Assembly: GCA_937924525.1 (NCBI GenBank) | Contig: CALDSU010000002.1 | Coordinates: 421,313 to 485,312, forward strand | DNA length: 64,000 bases | Source of the DNA: an uncultured Bryobacteraceae bacterium | GTDB lineage: Bacteria > Acidobacteriota > Terriglobia > Bryobacterales > Bryobacteraceae | Direction: 5' to 3' | Program-made: the position numbers and the translations under genes | The notes under the pieces: model-generated | The model's database searches: none | What the model was told of the DNA's origin: nothing | Seen by the model: the letters and a program-made list of their open reading frames with translations, nothing else | Shown here: positions 24,149 through 34,035 of the stretch, one piece after another | How positions within the stretch are numbered: position 1 is the stretch's first letter | Layout: every line of letters begins with the position of its first letter

Positions 24149-26869
24149 TCAAAACCGCCAGGAGAAACCCAGGTAAAGATGGAAGCCCTGGGCGTCGATG
24201 CCGGATCCGTGCAGCCGGTAATTGCGGTCCAGCAGGTTGAGCACCCCGAATTGGAGGTCCACATCGTCCCGCAGGGAAAATCCGCCCTGGAGGTCCACGC
24301 GAGTCCAGGCTGCGGTCGACAGAAACAGCGGAACGCGCGTCGCGTCGTCAGCGATGCGCACCCCGTTGCGCACCTCGCCGAGAGGCAAGACGCGATTCTG
24401 GATCTCCAGCAGGGTTTCGCCGGTGGGGAGAAAGCGGTTCCCTCCAGGGGCGGCTGCGATCCAAGGCGCGGCCCGCCCGCCCGCGAAGAAGTCGGCGATG
24501 TCCCGCCGGCGCCGCGAGGCGCCGATGCGCTCGTCGTCCAGGTCGCCGCCGCTGAGCCGCTCCTGCGCGCCCGCCGCCAGCAGCGACGCTTCCGCCCACC
24601 AGCGGCCCCGGGCTCTCCGCACTGCCGCATATCCTTGCTGCGGAGGCAGCCGGCGAATGTTCCGATTGGGATTCAAGTCGCGGCCGGCGATAAAGGAGTA
24701 GCCGGCCCGGGCGCTCCAGCCGGAAGCCACCTGCCACTCCAGCAGCGATTCGACGCCTTCATAGCGCGCGCGCCCGTCGTTGACGAACGACTTGACCGCC
24801 CGGGGATCGAACGCCGTGGCGACGGTGACCACGCCCTGCGCCCGCTGCGCCTCGGTCTGCGCGAGCGGGACCACGGCCAGCGCCCCAAGCTGGGCGGGCG
24901 CCGCGCCGGCGGGAAACAGCAGCGTCCGCCGCACCACCGGGTCGTACAGCTCGGCTCGGAAAAACTGCGCACGCGCGTAAAAGCCGCCCCCATGCAGTTT
25001 CAGGCCCGCTTCGTAGTTCCATAGCCTCTCCGGTCCCAGCGAGCGCAGCGGCCTTCCCTGGGACAGCGCTCCTTCGCCGGCGGACGTGGCCAGCAGCGCG
25101 CCGGCGGCGACCCCGTCGGCGGACGGCACTTCGTAACCGAGGTCGTTCAGGCCGACCGCGCCCAGATCGTTCATGTTGGGAGCGCGGAAGCCGCGGCCCA
25201 CGGCCCCGAACAGCGACAGCCGCGAGTGCAGGCGGGCGGCAAGGCTGCTCTGCAATGTGGCGTCGCGGAAGCTCTGGGACGAATCGGCCACGCCCAGGTC
25301 GCGGCCCGCCACCACATTTTTCCGCGCGAACGTGTCGAATCCCACGAATGTGCCGCGCACGCCGGCCATGGCCCGTAAACGTCCGCCCCACCATTCCGCG
25401 GTGTCCTGGCCGTAGACGGCGGCCGTCCGGTACTGCGAGCCATTAGGATACAAGGGACGCACGGGTGGACCGTACCCTCCGGCGGGAAAAAACTCCGTGC
25501 GCGACGCGAGGATCTCCTCACGGTAAAACTCACCGCCGAACACCATGACCTGCGAACGCGCCACATGCGTGGTTGCCTGTAACGAGGTCCCCCACACATC
25601 CACCCGGCTGCGGTCGGTCGTGACCGTATCGGCCGGCCGCAGACCCTGCCGGACCGTTCCGTCCCCCTGCCGGTTCCACGATAGCGTCGCGGCCAGTGAG
25701 TCCAGCGGGCCCAGCGCCAGCTTTTCCCAGCGGGCGTAGGCAAAGTCGAGCCGCTGGGGAGTCAGCGAGGACTGCAAGCGGCCCAATCCCCCGTCCAAGT
25801 CCTTATAATTTTCCGCGCCGCGCTGTTCTGCCCGTTGATACCACAGCGTAAGCAAGTTGCGGTCGGGCAGGCGCAGAGCCAGCTTGGAATATTGAGACTC
25901 CTGCGAAAAACCGGTCTCCCTCAGGCGGCTACCCACCAGGCTCCGGATTTGAGCGGCATCCAGGCCGAACAGGCGCGCCAACACATGGCGGGAATCCATC
26001 GCGTTCCCCGTCCGCAGGTTCCCGTGGCGGCGGTACGAACCGCCCACCAGCCACGCGGTCCGCTCCGTCAACCGCTGCGCCTCGACCGCGCCGCCGGCTA
26101 ACGCGTCTGCTAATCCCGCGTTGCCCCGCACGTTACCGTGCCATTCCGCGCGGCCAGCGCCGAAAACCGTCGTGGGCGTCAGGATCTGGATCGCGCCCCC
26201 CATGGCGTCGCTGCCGTACTGAGCGCCCGCCGGCCCCAGCACCGCCTCCACCCGCTGCGCCTGGGAAGGGTCCACGAACGCAAGGTATTGATTCGGCCCC
26301 GAGCGGAAGGTCGAATTGTTGAAGCGGATGCCATCGACCAGGTTCAACACCTGGTAACCGGTCAAGCCTCGCAAGAACGGAGAGACTTGCGACGGACCGG
26401 TCTGCTGAAGAAGAATTCCCGGCGACGGCTCCAACGCCTTCCCCAGATTCGTCAGGGGGCGCAGTCGAACCGTGCGAAGATCCACCACGGAAACCACCTG
26501 AGCAGCGTCTGCGGAAGATACCGGAAGACCGCGCTCGGCCGTGACGGTCACGAGCGTCCGGATAGGAGCAGGCTTGAGTACGATCACGGGCCGGCGATCT
26601 CCGGCAAGGACGGAAACCGTTGCTTCCATGCCATTTCCCCGCACTTCAAGAACCACCGCGCCCGCCGGGGCGGGATGCAGACGAAAAGTCCCGTCCGGCC
26701 CCGTCACGGCGCTACCCGCCAGGCTGCCCGCGGGAGTATAGGCTCGCACCTGGGCATCCGCGACGGGTCTGTCCTCGGAATCCTGCACCAAGCCCTCCAA
26801 GGCGAAGGCGTGGGACGCCGAAAGGACCATGAGGATAATGAAACCCAAACTTCTCGAGAGCCCGAACAT
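24149..26869 (-). CDS. TonB-dependent outer membrane receptor with carboxypeptidase-regulatory domain
   Basis: A 906-residue receptor. The signal peptide covers residues 1-23 (GFIILMVLSASHAFA). A CarboxypepD_reg domain follows (LEGLVQDSEDRPVADAQVRA to VLEVRGNG). The plug begins near LVTVTAERGLPVSS, and includes FLRGLTGYQVLNLVDGIRFN and AQYGSDAMGGAIQIL, the typical plug end. The remaining 650 residues form the beta barrel, and the chain ends FHLYLGFSWRF with the terminal phenylalanine required for outer-membrane insertion. The ligand is unknown. It is larger than simple siderophore receptors. An AT-rich upstream stretch with direct repeats may regulate it. Confidence 0.92.
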   Translation of the reverse strand: MFGLSRSLGFIILMVLSASHAFALEGLVQDSEDRPVADAQVRAYTPAGSLAGSAVTGPDGTFRLHPAPAGAVVLEVRGNGMEATVSVLAGDRRPVIVLKPAPIRTLVTVTAERGLPVSSADAAQVVSVVDLRTVRLRPLTNLGKALEPSPGILLQQTGPSQVSPFLRGLTGYQVLNLVDGIRFNNSTFRSGPNQYLAFVDPSQAQRVEAVLGPAGAQYGSDAMGGAIQILTPTTVFGAGRAEWHGNVRGNAGLADALAGGAVEAQRLTERTAWLVGGSYRRHGNLRTGNAMDSRHVLARLFGLDAAQIRSLVGSRLRETGFSQESQYSKLALRLPDRNLLTLWYQRAEQRGAENYKDLDGGLGRLQSSLTPQRLDFAYARWEKLALGPLDSLAATLSWNRQGDGTVRQGLRPADTVTTDRSRVDVWGTSLQATTHVARSQVMVFGGEFYREEILASRTEFFPAGGYGPPVRPLYPNGSQYRTAAVYGQDTAEWWGGRLRAMAGVRGTFVGFDTFARKNVVAGRDLGVADSSQSFRDATLQSSLAARLHSRLSLFGAVGRGFRAPNMNDLGAVGLNDLGYEVPSADGVAAGALLATSAGEGALSQGRPLRSLGPERLWNYEAGLKLHGGGFYARAQFFRAELYDPVVRRTLLFPAGAAPAQLGALAVVPLAQTEAQRAQGVVTVATAFDPRAVKSFVNDGRARYEGVESLLEWQVASGWSARAGYSFIAGRDLNPNRNIRRLPPQQGYAAVRRARGRWWAEASLLAAGAQERLSGGDLDDERIGASRRRRDIADFFAGGRAAPWIAAAPGGNRFLPTGETLLEIQNRVLPLGEVRNGVRIADDATRVPLFLSTAAWTRVDLQGGFSLRDDVDLQFGVLNLLDRNYRLHGSGIDAQGFHLYLGFSWRF

Positions 26870-27307
26870 GTGAATTCCGCAGTATATCGAACAGGTGTGA
26901 CAGCCGGATTGAAAGCCAGATTGAAAGTACGGCCCAGAAGTTAGATATTAACGAACCTTAACAACGAAATTATCTTATTGTGCAAAGATCTAAATATTTC
27001 TATTCTGAAAGCAATCAGTTGGTGTTCACCGTCGCACCCCGCAGCCCGCAAGAGAACGGTGAACCCCTTATGTGGCTCTTCCCCTGGCGGGGCTGCCCGA
27101 CCGCCCCGCCAGTCCACGTTTCCCACTCGCTTGAAAAGTATGGTTTTTCGGTCGGATGCCTTTGGTACAATCCTTGGGTGTCCGCTGGTGGGTTTCCGGC
27201 GCGGAGTGCTGGTTCTTCTCTAAGCCACTGAGTTTGCGTAGACGCGAGTGGATTACGAGCAGGCCTCCTCGGGACTCGGCCTCGGACGACAAGGAGACCC
27301 CGCTTTG
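26870..27307. promoter_or_regulatory. AT-rich divergent promoter region with a direct repeat
   Basis: A 438-base gap between the divergent TonB receptor and ABM-fold genes. Its section 26938-27010 is far richer in A and T than the surrounding genome (runs such as ATCTAAATATTTCTATT). A 9-base direct repeat, GATTGAAAG, occurs at 26907-26915 and 26919-26927, between that section and the receptor start, with a 12-base period. On the plus side TACAAT near 27166 is a possible -10 element, but no good -35 lies at the right distance. No gene or riboswitch core is visible. Confidence 0.45.
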
Positions 27308-27694
27308 ATGACGCGTCGAAACTCGCTCATGGCGCTTGTGGCCAGCGGTATGGCCGCTATCCCCGCCTTTTCCGCCTCGTCGGCGATTCATTTGCATGTG
27401 GACCTCTTCGTAGACCCGAACCGGGAGCAGGAGATGGTGGACAATTTCCACAAGATCTTCAAGCCAACCATCTCCCGGCAACCCGGCTTTGTGGAAGTGC
27501 GACTGGTGAAGCTGCGGGAAGTGAAGTTCGGCCAGCCGCCGGCCCCGCCGAAGTACCGGCTGCTGATCAGCTTCCAGACCGAGGAGCTTCGCGAGAAGTG
27601 GGTCGCCAGCGCGGATCACCAACGGGCGTGGCCCGCCATCGAAAAGACCTTGACGGGGCAAAAGTTCACCGCCGTCCTCTTTGATGTGCAATAG
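27308..27694 (+). CDS. Small exported ABM-like (dimeric alpha-beta barrel) protein
   Basis: A 128-residue protein. The start ATG 27308 is preceded by AAGGAG (27290-27295) and gives MTRRNSLMALVASGMAAIPAF, a Tat-like signal; an upstream GTG would destroy the signal. The mature part, IHLHVDLFVDPNREQEMVDN to YRLLISFQTEEL, has the beta-alpha-beta pattern of antibiotic-biosynthesis-monooxygenase/EthD-like proteins. These act as small heme-, flavin-free oxygenases or as dimeric binding barrels. Export is unusual for the fold. A heme-lipoprotein gene follows 204 bases downstream. Confidence 0.75.
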   Translation: MTRRNSLMALVASGMAAIPAFSASSAIHLHVDLFVDPNREQEMVDNFHKIFKPTISRQPGFVEVRLVKLREVKFGQPPAPPKYRLLISFQTEELREKWVASADHQRAWPAIEKTLTGQKFTAVLFDVQ

Positions 27695-27898
27695 CGCAGC
27701 CGCCGCCGGCGACCCGGTGGAGCGCGCCTCAGGACCCATGGAGGTTTGAGCTTCCCGCCCCGGGAGGAGTGCCGCGAACCTGCTGAGGTCGCCAAGAGGG
27801 GGAAGCCTCCAGCCAAGGCTGTGCCCTCGCGACGGCACGGCCGGCTCACGAGCGGCTGCCGGGTTTGTGGCAGAATTGAATATTCCCGTTCCAGATCC

Positions 27899-30721
27899 AT
27901 GAGCCTCCATCGATCGTTTGCCCTCCTGGTCGCGACGGCGCTGCTTGGAGGCTGCGCCAGGCAGCAGGAAGCGTCCCGTTTTCGCGTGCCCCCCGGCTTT
28001 TCGGTAGAGACCGTCGCCCCTCCGGAACAGACCGGGTCCCTGATCGGCATCACGTTCGACAGCCTTGGCCGTCCGCTGGTCTCCAAGGAGCGCGGTCACC
28101 CGACGCTTCTCCTCGATCAGGATGGGGACGGAGTCTTCGAGACCGAGAAGGTGTTTTCCTCCAAAGTGAAGCAGGCCCATGGCATGTGGTTCGACGGGCG
28201 CGCCCTGTACGCCGTGGCGAACGATGAGCGTGGCCAGGTGGGGCTCTACCGGTTGGAAGACACCTCCGGCGACGACACCGCGGACACCTTCGAGCGGATC
28301 AGCACGTTCCAGGGAGGCATCGGCGAGCACGGTCCGCACGACATCCGGCGCGGTCCGGACGGACGCCCCACGATCCTGCTCGGCAACCACACTTCGGCGC
28401 CGCAGGAGATGCTGGATCCCCGTTCCCCGCTGGCCAACTACGACGAGGCGCAACTGCTGGAACCGTTCCCGGACGCGCGCGGACACGCCGCCGGTGTCCG
28501 GGCGCCCGGCGGCACGCTGGTCCGGCTCGACCGTGACCAGCGGCGCTATGCGATCCTCGCGGGCGGCTTCCGCAACGCCTACAATCATGCCTACAACGCC
28601 GCAGGCGAGGTTTTTACTTTCGACAGCGATATGGAATGGGATATCAACCTGCCCTGGTACCGGCCCATTCGTACGCTGCACGTGGCGGCGGGCGGCGACT
28701 ACGGCTGGCGAACCGGATCGGGCAAGCTCCCGGCGGACATGCTGGATACCCTGCCCCCGATCGAAGAACTGGGGCGCGGCTCCCCGGTGGGCATTGAGTT
28801 TTATGAGCACGACGTGTATCCGAAGGAGTATCGCGGGGCGCTGCTCCTTGGAGACTGGTCCCGGGGCAGGATCATGCTCACCACGCTCCAGCGGCAGGGC
28901 GCCACGTACCGGCCTGCTCGGCCGTCGGTGGAGTTCGTGTACGGCGAACCGCTGAACGTCACCGACTTGGAGGTGGGTCCGGACGGGCTTATCTACTTTA
29001 CCTTGGGGGGCCGCGACACGCAGGGCGGGCTCTACCGCATCCGGTGCCAGCCGGGCTGGTGGGAGCGCTGGTTCGGCGCGCGCAAGCCGCCCGAGGGCAT
29101 TCTGGCGGCGACGCGGCAGCCGCAGCCGCTTTCTAGTTGGGGACATGCCGCGCTGCTGCGCAGGAAGGAAGCCCTGGGCGAGCAGTGGGGCGCGGAACTG
29201 ACTGCGGTGGCAACCGACCCGAACGCCGGCGCCGCGGACCGCGTGCAGGCGCTCCTGCTGCTGGAGCGGTTGGGACCCCGGCCCCGGGCGGATCTGCTCC
29301 GCACGCTGCTGGCGGACCAGGACCCGGAAGTGCGCGCCGCGGCAGCGCTGGTGGTCGGCATGCACGGCAGCGACCGGGCGAAGGCCCTGGCGGCAGGGGC
29401 GCTCAAAGACCCCGACCCGTTCGTGCGGCGGAGAGCCGCCGAGGCCGTGGTGCGCATGGGCCTGGATCCTCGCCAGCCGAGTTTTGCGCCCGTGGGCGAC
29501 GTGTACGCGCTGCTGGGTGACGCGGATCGGTTTGTCCGGTACGCCGGCCGCCTGGCGCTTGAGCGGATTTCGCCTGAGCAATGGCGCGATCGCGCGCTCG
29601 CCGAGAGCCGTCCGGCCGCCGCACCCGAGGCTTTGCTGGCTCTGGTCCGCACTGCCCAGCCTGCCGGGATGGAGCCGTTGTTGTCCCGCGCCGCTTCCCT
29701 GCTGGCTTCAACCGAAACGAGCGGCGAAGACGCGCTCCGCTTGCTCCGAGTGTGGCAGGTGGCCGCTATCCGCGCCCCTGGCGGCGCTTCGCCGGCGGCG
29801 CGCCGGCACATCGCTCAAGTGCTGCTGGCGCGATTCCCCGCCGCGCAGGAATCACTCAACCGCGAGTATGCCCGCACGCTGGCCTACGCCGGCTCGCCCG
29901 AAGCCATCGGGAAGATCCTCGCCGCCATGCCCCGAGAGGAGGAGAACCAGCCGCTCCAGATTCACTACGTCTACTGCCTGCGCGCCATCCGGCAGGGCTG
30001 GACCGCGGAACAGAAGGCGGCTCTGGCCAACTGGTTCGCCAAGGCGGTGGAATGGCGCGGCGGCGCCAGTTTCACCGGATATCTGAACCTCCTGTTCGAT
30101 GCGGCGCTTGAATCCTTCACTCCGGAAGAAAAACAGCACGCCTACGCCCGTGTGCCGGCGTTCGCGCCCCTCGAAGCCGGCGCCCCAGCCGCCAGGACTC
30201 GCGGCGGCTTGATCCTGCCGCGCGTGCTCGACCGCCAGAAAGGCGTGAAGACCGTCAGCGCGGAGGAGATCTTCGAGTTCCAAATGTACGATCCGATGAC
30301 CCTGAAAGCCGATCCGGAGAAAGGCAAGGAGGTTTTCGAGAAAGAGTGCGCCTCCTGCCATCGCTTCGGCTCTCTCGGCAAGGACTTCGGCCCGGATCTG
30401 ACGACCGTGGCGCGCCGCTTCCAGAAGAAAGACATCCTCGAATCCGTCCTGTGGCCCTCCAAGACCATCTCCGACCAGTACGGCTCCCTGATTGTGGAAA
30501 CCCGGGAAGGCGACGTGGTCAACGCTCTGCTGGTTCGGGAGGATGCGCAGAAGCTGGTATTGAAAACCGCGGAGGTGGAACGTCCGATCGAGATCCCGAA
30601 GGCCATGGTGCGGGACCGGCGCCCCTCGCAGATCTCCATTATGCCGGAAGGGCTGTTGGACAGTTACTCCATGGACCAGATCAGCGATCTGTTCGCGTTT
30701 CTGCTGCGAGGCCAAACCTGA
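27899..30721 (+). CDS. PVC-type membrane-bound dehydrogenase lipoprotein with HEAT repeats and cytochrome c domain
   Basis: About 940 residues. Start ATG 27899 gives MSLHRSFALLVATALLGGC, a signal ending in a lipobox (LGGC, Cys19), so the protein is a lipoprotein. Residues about 30-380 form a sugar-dehydrogenase-like propeller: FRVPPGFSVETVAPPEQTG, LLLDQDGDGVFE, GPHDIRRGPDGR, AGGDYGWRTGSG. A HEAT-repeat region covers roughly 430-770 (LLADQDPEVRAAAALVVGMH). The C-terminal part holds a single CxxCH, ECASCHRFGSLGKDFGPDL, with the cysteine near residue 817, and ends in a helical FAFLLRGQT. Members are thought to oxidise sugars or other organics and pass electrons to the heme. Confidence 0.9.
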   Translation: MSLHRSFALLVATALLGGCARQQEASRFRVPPGFSVETVAPPEQTGSLIGITFDSLGRPLVSKERGHPTLLLDQDGDGVFETEKVFSSKVKQAHGMWFDGRALYAVANDERGQVGLYRLEDTSGDDTADTFERISTFQGGIGEHGPHDIRRGPDGRPTILLGNHTSAPQEMLDPRSPLANYDEAQLLEPFPDARGHAAGVRAPGGTLVRLDRDQRRYAILAGGFRNAYNHAYNAAGEVFTFDSDMEWDINLPWYRPIRTLHVAAGGDYGWRTGSGKLPADMLDTLPPIEELGRGSPVGIEFYEHDVYPKEYRGALLLGDWSRGRIMLTTLQRQGATYRPARPSVEFVYGEPLNVTDLEVGPDGLIYFTLGGRDTQGGLYRIRCQPGWWERWFGARKPPEGILAATRQPQPLSSWGHAALLRRKEALGEQWGAELTAVATDPNAGAADRVQALLLLERLGPRPRADLLRTLLADQDPEVRAAAALVVGMHGSDRAKALAAGALKDPDPFVRRRAAEAVVRMGLDPRQPSFAPVGDVYALLGDADRFVRYAGRLALERISPEQWRDRALAESRPAAAPEALLALVRTAQPAGMEPLLSRAASLLASTETSGEDALRLLRVWQVAAIRAPGGASPAARRHIAQVLLARFPAAQESLNREYARTLAYAGSPEAIGKILAAMPREEENQPLQIHYVYCLRAIRQGWTAEQKAALANWFAKAVEWRGGASFTGYLNLLFDAALESFTPEEKQHAYARVPAFAPLEAGAPAARTRGGLILPRVLDRQKGVKTVSAEEIFEFQMYDPMTLKADPEKGKEVFEKECASCHRFGSLGKDFGPDLTTVARRFQKKDILESVLWPSKTISDQYGSLIVETREGDVVNALLVREDAQKLVLKTAEVERPIEIPKAMVRDRRPSQISIMPEGLLDSYSMDQISDLFAFLLRGQT

Positions 30722-30795
30722 ATTCGCCCACGCTTCGCGAGCCCGAGTCCGGGACCACGCCCAGGGGGACCGCGTCGGCCGTGCGCCTTTACGCT

Positions 30796-33700
30796 CTATT
30801 CCGAGCGCAGAGCGGCCAGCAGCGGTTCCCGCCGCAGGACCTGGAGGGCGATCCAGGCGGCGGCCAGGCCCGCAGCCAGGACGGCAAACGGGGCCCAGGC
30901 GACGGCCGGCAGACGCGCCGCGCCGCCGCGTTCCGCCAGCACGGGCGCGATCGCCACTAGCGCGGCTACGACGCCGATGCCCGTGCCCAGGACCAGCAAC
31001 AGCAGGTTCTCCGCCACGACGATGCGGGCCAGGTGTCGGGGCTGGTAGCCGACCGCCTGCAACAGCGCCAGTTGACTGCGCGCCTCCAGGACGTTGCGGA
31101 TCAGCACCGCCGCCAGACCCAGCGTGCCGAGCAGCAGCCCGAGTGCGCCGAGCGCCTGAAAAGTGGACAGGTAGGCGTTCTCGACGCGATGGAACTGCGC
31201 CAGGCGTTCGGAGGCGGGCCGCGCGTCGAACCCGTAGTCGCGCAGGCCGTCTTCGAGCGCGTCCGAGACGGCTTGCGCGCGGCTGGCGGGCGCCTCGATG
31301 AGAAACACGCGATACCCCTGGCGCTCGGGAAACCAGCGTTGGAAATTCGCTTCGGAAATCAGGATCTCGGATTGAAACAGGCTGTCGGCAAGTGAGGCGA
31401 CGAACTGCACGCGCAGCGGACGGCCGCGGCCGTCCCCAATGTCGTAAAAGTCGCCGAGCTGGCGGTGCAGCACATACTGGAGCGAGTTGGCGTCGGCGAT
31501 GGCGGGAATGGCCCCGCCTGCGGGCCGCCGCTCCAGCAAGAGCCAGGGATTGGCTTTTTCGCGGTCCGTCCGCGCCAGCGATGCGCGAAAGGGGAAACGC
31601 CGGGCGGCCAGGAAGTCCGGCGTGGGCGCCAGGATGCGAGGGTTGCGGGGCTGGTAGAGATTGAGGCAGCTTGCGTCGTCGCCTGGTTTCAGACGGAAGC
31701 GAAAGAGCGTGACGCCGGCCAAGGGGGCTTCGTCCAACGTGAGACTGGCGCGGCCGGCGGGCGTGCCAGGATGGAAGTAGACCGGCAGGGCGGATTCGGC
31801 CAGCAGCGCGAAGCCACCTTCGCCGGGCGCGCCGTCGCGCGCGTCGCGCCGGAACGATTCGAGCGACAGGATCAGGAACGTCGCCAGCGCGATCAACGTG
31901 ATGCAAAGGAGGCTGCGGCCGCGCCGATAGGCGGCGCCGCGCACACCCAGGGCGGCGACGGAGGCAACTCGAGCGCGGCGGGCGTGCAACATCCACCATC
32001 GCGCGGCCAGCAGCGCGGCCGCCAGCACCAGCGCGCCGGAACCAAAGAAGGCTCCGGCGGGCGGCACCCGGCCGGCTAGGGAAGCGGCGCTCAGGCCGCA
32101 AGCGGCGCAGGCCGCGGTCACGGCGGCGCCCAAGGCAAGCCGCGGCCGGCCCCCGCGCCGCGAGGGCGCGTCTTCCGCTCCCGCCAGCAAACTGCGCGGC
32201 GACCGTCTGCGCAGCGCCCGCAGCGCGAGCGCCGCCGCGCCGACCGCCGCCAGCGTTCCCGCGCCGAATCCGATCGTCAGCGCCGCCGCGGAAGGGTGCA
32301 GCGCCAGCCGCCGGGTTCCTACCGCGTCCGACCACCAGGTAGTCAGCCCGAAGAGAATGCCCCCCGCGTACAGGAACGACGCTACGATGCCGAGCGCGCC
32401 CCCCGCCAGCGCCAGCAGCAGACCTTCGCCCAGCAGCAGCCTGCGAACGGCCGCGCGCGCGTAGCCCAGCGCCGCATACAACCCGATCTCCCGCCTCCGC
32501 TGCTCGATTCCCAAGCGGAAGAACAGCCCCGCCAGCAGCAACGCTGCGACCACCAGGAAGAAGCTGAAGTACAGGAAATATTGGCCAAAGTCCGTAACGC
32601 CCGCCGAAGCCGCCAGCGCGGGATCGCGGACGGGCAGCAAGGCCAAGCCGTGTTCGAGCGGGTTCAGGCGGGCGCGCAGCGCCGATCGGAACGCTTCCAC
32701 CTTGCCCGCATCGTCGCCGGCTTCCAACCGGATGGCGGTCAGTTTTCCAAAGCGCGATCGCCAAAGCGGCTGCGCGAGCGCGAGCGGCAGAAATGCCTTC
32801 GGCGTAGTGCGATACCGCTCCCAGTAGGCTTCATCCTGGGGGCGGATCCGGCCGAGGTCGATCGGAAAGGGCGGGTCCCAATCGCGCAGCGCCTTTGCGT
32901 CCGTGAGTCCTTTGTACTCGGGCGTCAGCTCGGGGTCGGCGGCCAGCCCGCGTATGGGCGTCACCTCGGCGAGCGGGAAGCTGACGTGGCGGGTCGCGAG
33001 AACGCCGCTCGCGTCCCAGACGTAAAATTCGAGTTCGATGTCATCGCCGGGCCGTGCGCCCAGTTCTCTTGCCGTCCAGTCGTTCAGCACGATGGCGTCG
33101 CCAGGCTCGACGTCCGCGCCGAGCCATTCCAGATCCAGCGCGGCGGCCAGCGAGTACGGCACCTCGCGCCGGCCGCGGCGGATCGTGTTGATCACGTAGG
33201 TGAAGACCGGATGGGTCGTCAGCCCCGTTGCCGCGGCGGCATCCCGGACGGCGGCCTCGACTGCGTCGTTGAGCAGCGCTCCGGCATGCTCGACCGAGAC
33301 GACGCCGCCGGCCAGCGGCCGCAAGCGCAGATTCAGGTCTTCCAGGGTGACGCGCCGTTCCCACCCGGCTCCCGGCGGTGCGGCGAGCAATGCCGTATTG
33401 ACCTGCGCGGCGCGGTCGAGTTCCTGCTGCAAACGCACCAGGGGCACGAACACGGCGCGCACGTCGGCCTGCGACAGGCGGAGGGAGAAGTCGCCCATCC
33501 GCTCCGGCGGCAGCACGCCTTCCACGCCGTAACGGACCGCGCGCCCGGGTTGATCTCGCCGGCCATGGAGGAACTCCGGCGGAATGTCCGAGGGCTGCTC
33601 CATCCGCACCAGTACGGAGTCGCCGGCGTCCACGCCGAGTTCTCGGGCTAGGGCGGACGAAAGCCACACGCGGCGGCCGGCGGGCATCCGGAAGTTCGGG

Positions 33701-34035
33701 ACGCCGTGAAAGGCGAAGAAGCGCGCGTCCACGCCGTAGACCGCCACGCCGCCGGCAGTGCGCTTGCCCGCGGAGGCTACGCCCTCCAGCGCGATCAGCG
33801 GACAGGCGCCGATTTCTCTGGCCAGCGCCTCGCGAAAAAAGTGCGCGCCCGCCAGCGCCGTGTCGGTGCGGCCGATGCGCTCCAGAGCGAGAGCGCGCAG
33901 GCTGCCGCGCACCGATTCGCCCACCAGCAGCGCGCCGGCCAGGACCGCCACGGCGATCGCCGAGCCGGACACCACGGCCAGATGCGTTCGCCAGAAGTGG
34001 CGCAGGCTGCGCCGGAGAAGCCGGGTGTAGGTCAT
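30796..34035 (-). CDS. Large FtsX-type ABC transporter permease
   Basis: A 1079-residue permease of the MacB/FtsX (LolCDE-like) superfamily. It begins with one membrane helix (HLAVVSGSAIAVAVLAGALLV) and has a large periplasmic part up to about residue 470. A three-helix FtsX unit follows (FFLVVAALLLAGLFFRLGIEQ, with the coupling RRREIGLYAALGYARAAVRR). After further helices it has a second periplasmic domain, and a second FtsX unit sits near the C-terminus (RSQLALLQAVGYQPRHLARI). It is longer than usual (about 400 or 800). Its ATG overlaps the ATPase stop by four bases. Together they likely form an envelope lipid or peptide exporter or a mechanotransmission pump. Confidence 0.87.
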   Translation of the reverse strand: MTYTRLLRRSLRHFWRTHLAVVSGSAIAVAVLAGALLVGESVRGSLRALALERIGRTDTALAGAHFFREALAREIGACPLIALEGVASAGKRTAGGVAVYGVDARFFAFHGVPNFRMPAGRRVWLSSALARELGVDAGDSVLVRMEQPSDIPPEFLHGRRDQPGRAVRYGVEGVLPPERMGDFSLRLSQADVRAVFVPLVRLQQELDRAAQVNTALLAAPPGAGWERRVTLEDLNLRLRPLAGGVVSVEHAGALLNDAVEAAVRDAAAATGLTTHPVFTYVINTIRRGRREVPYSLAAALDLEWLGADVEPGDAIVLNDWTARELGARPGDDIELEFYVWDASGVLATRHVSFPLAEVTPIRGLAADPELTPEYKGLTDAKALRDWDPPFPIDLGRIRPQDEAYWERYRTTPKAFLPLALAQPLWRSRFGKLTAIRLEAGDDAGKVEAFRSALRARLNPLEHGLALLPVRDPALAASAGVTDFGQYFLYFSFFLVVAALLLAGLFFRLGIEQRRREIGLYAALGYARAAVRRLLLGEGLLLALAGGALGIVASFLYAGGILFGLTTWWSDAVGTRRLALHPSAAALTIGFGAGTLAAVGAAALALRALRRRSPRSLLAGAEDAPSRRGGRPRLALGAAVTAACAACGLSAASLAGRVPPAGAFFGSGALVLAAALLAARWWMLHARRARVASVAALGVRGAAYRRGRSLLCITLIALATFLILSLESFRRDARDGAPGEGGFALLAESALPVYFHPGTPAGRASLTLDEAPLAGVTLFRFRLKPGDDASCLNLYQPRNPRILAPTPDFLAARRFPFRASLARTDREKANPWLLLERRPAGGAIPAIADANSLQYVLHRQLGDFYDIGDGRGRPLRVQFVASLADSLFQSEILISEANFQRWFPERQGYRVFLIEAPASRAQAVSDALEDGLRDYGFDARPASERLAQFHRVENAYLSTFQALGALGLLLGTLGLAAVLIRNVLEARSQLALLQAVGYQPRHLARIVVAENLLLLVLGTGIGVVAALVAIAPVLAERGGAARLPAVAWAPFAVLAAGLAAAWIALQVLRREPLLAALRSE

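Noticed and set aside
27215..27240. AGCCACTG resembling a cobalamin riboswitch box
   Set aside because: No other conserved element of the riboswitch is present upstream, and the following gene is an unrelated exported protein.
29852..32764. 970-codon minus frame spanning the heme lipoprotein end and the ABC permease
   Set aside because: High-GC shadow; both real genes have recognisable domains in other frames.
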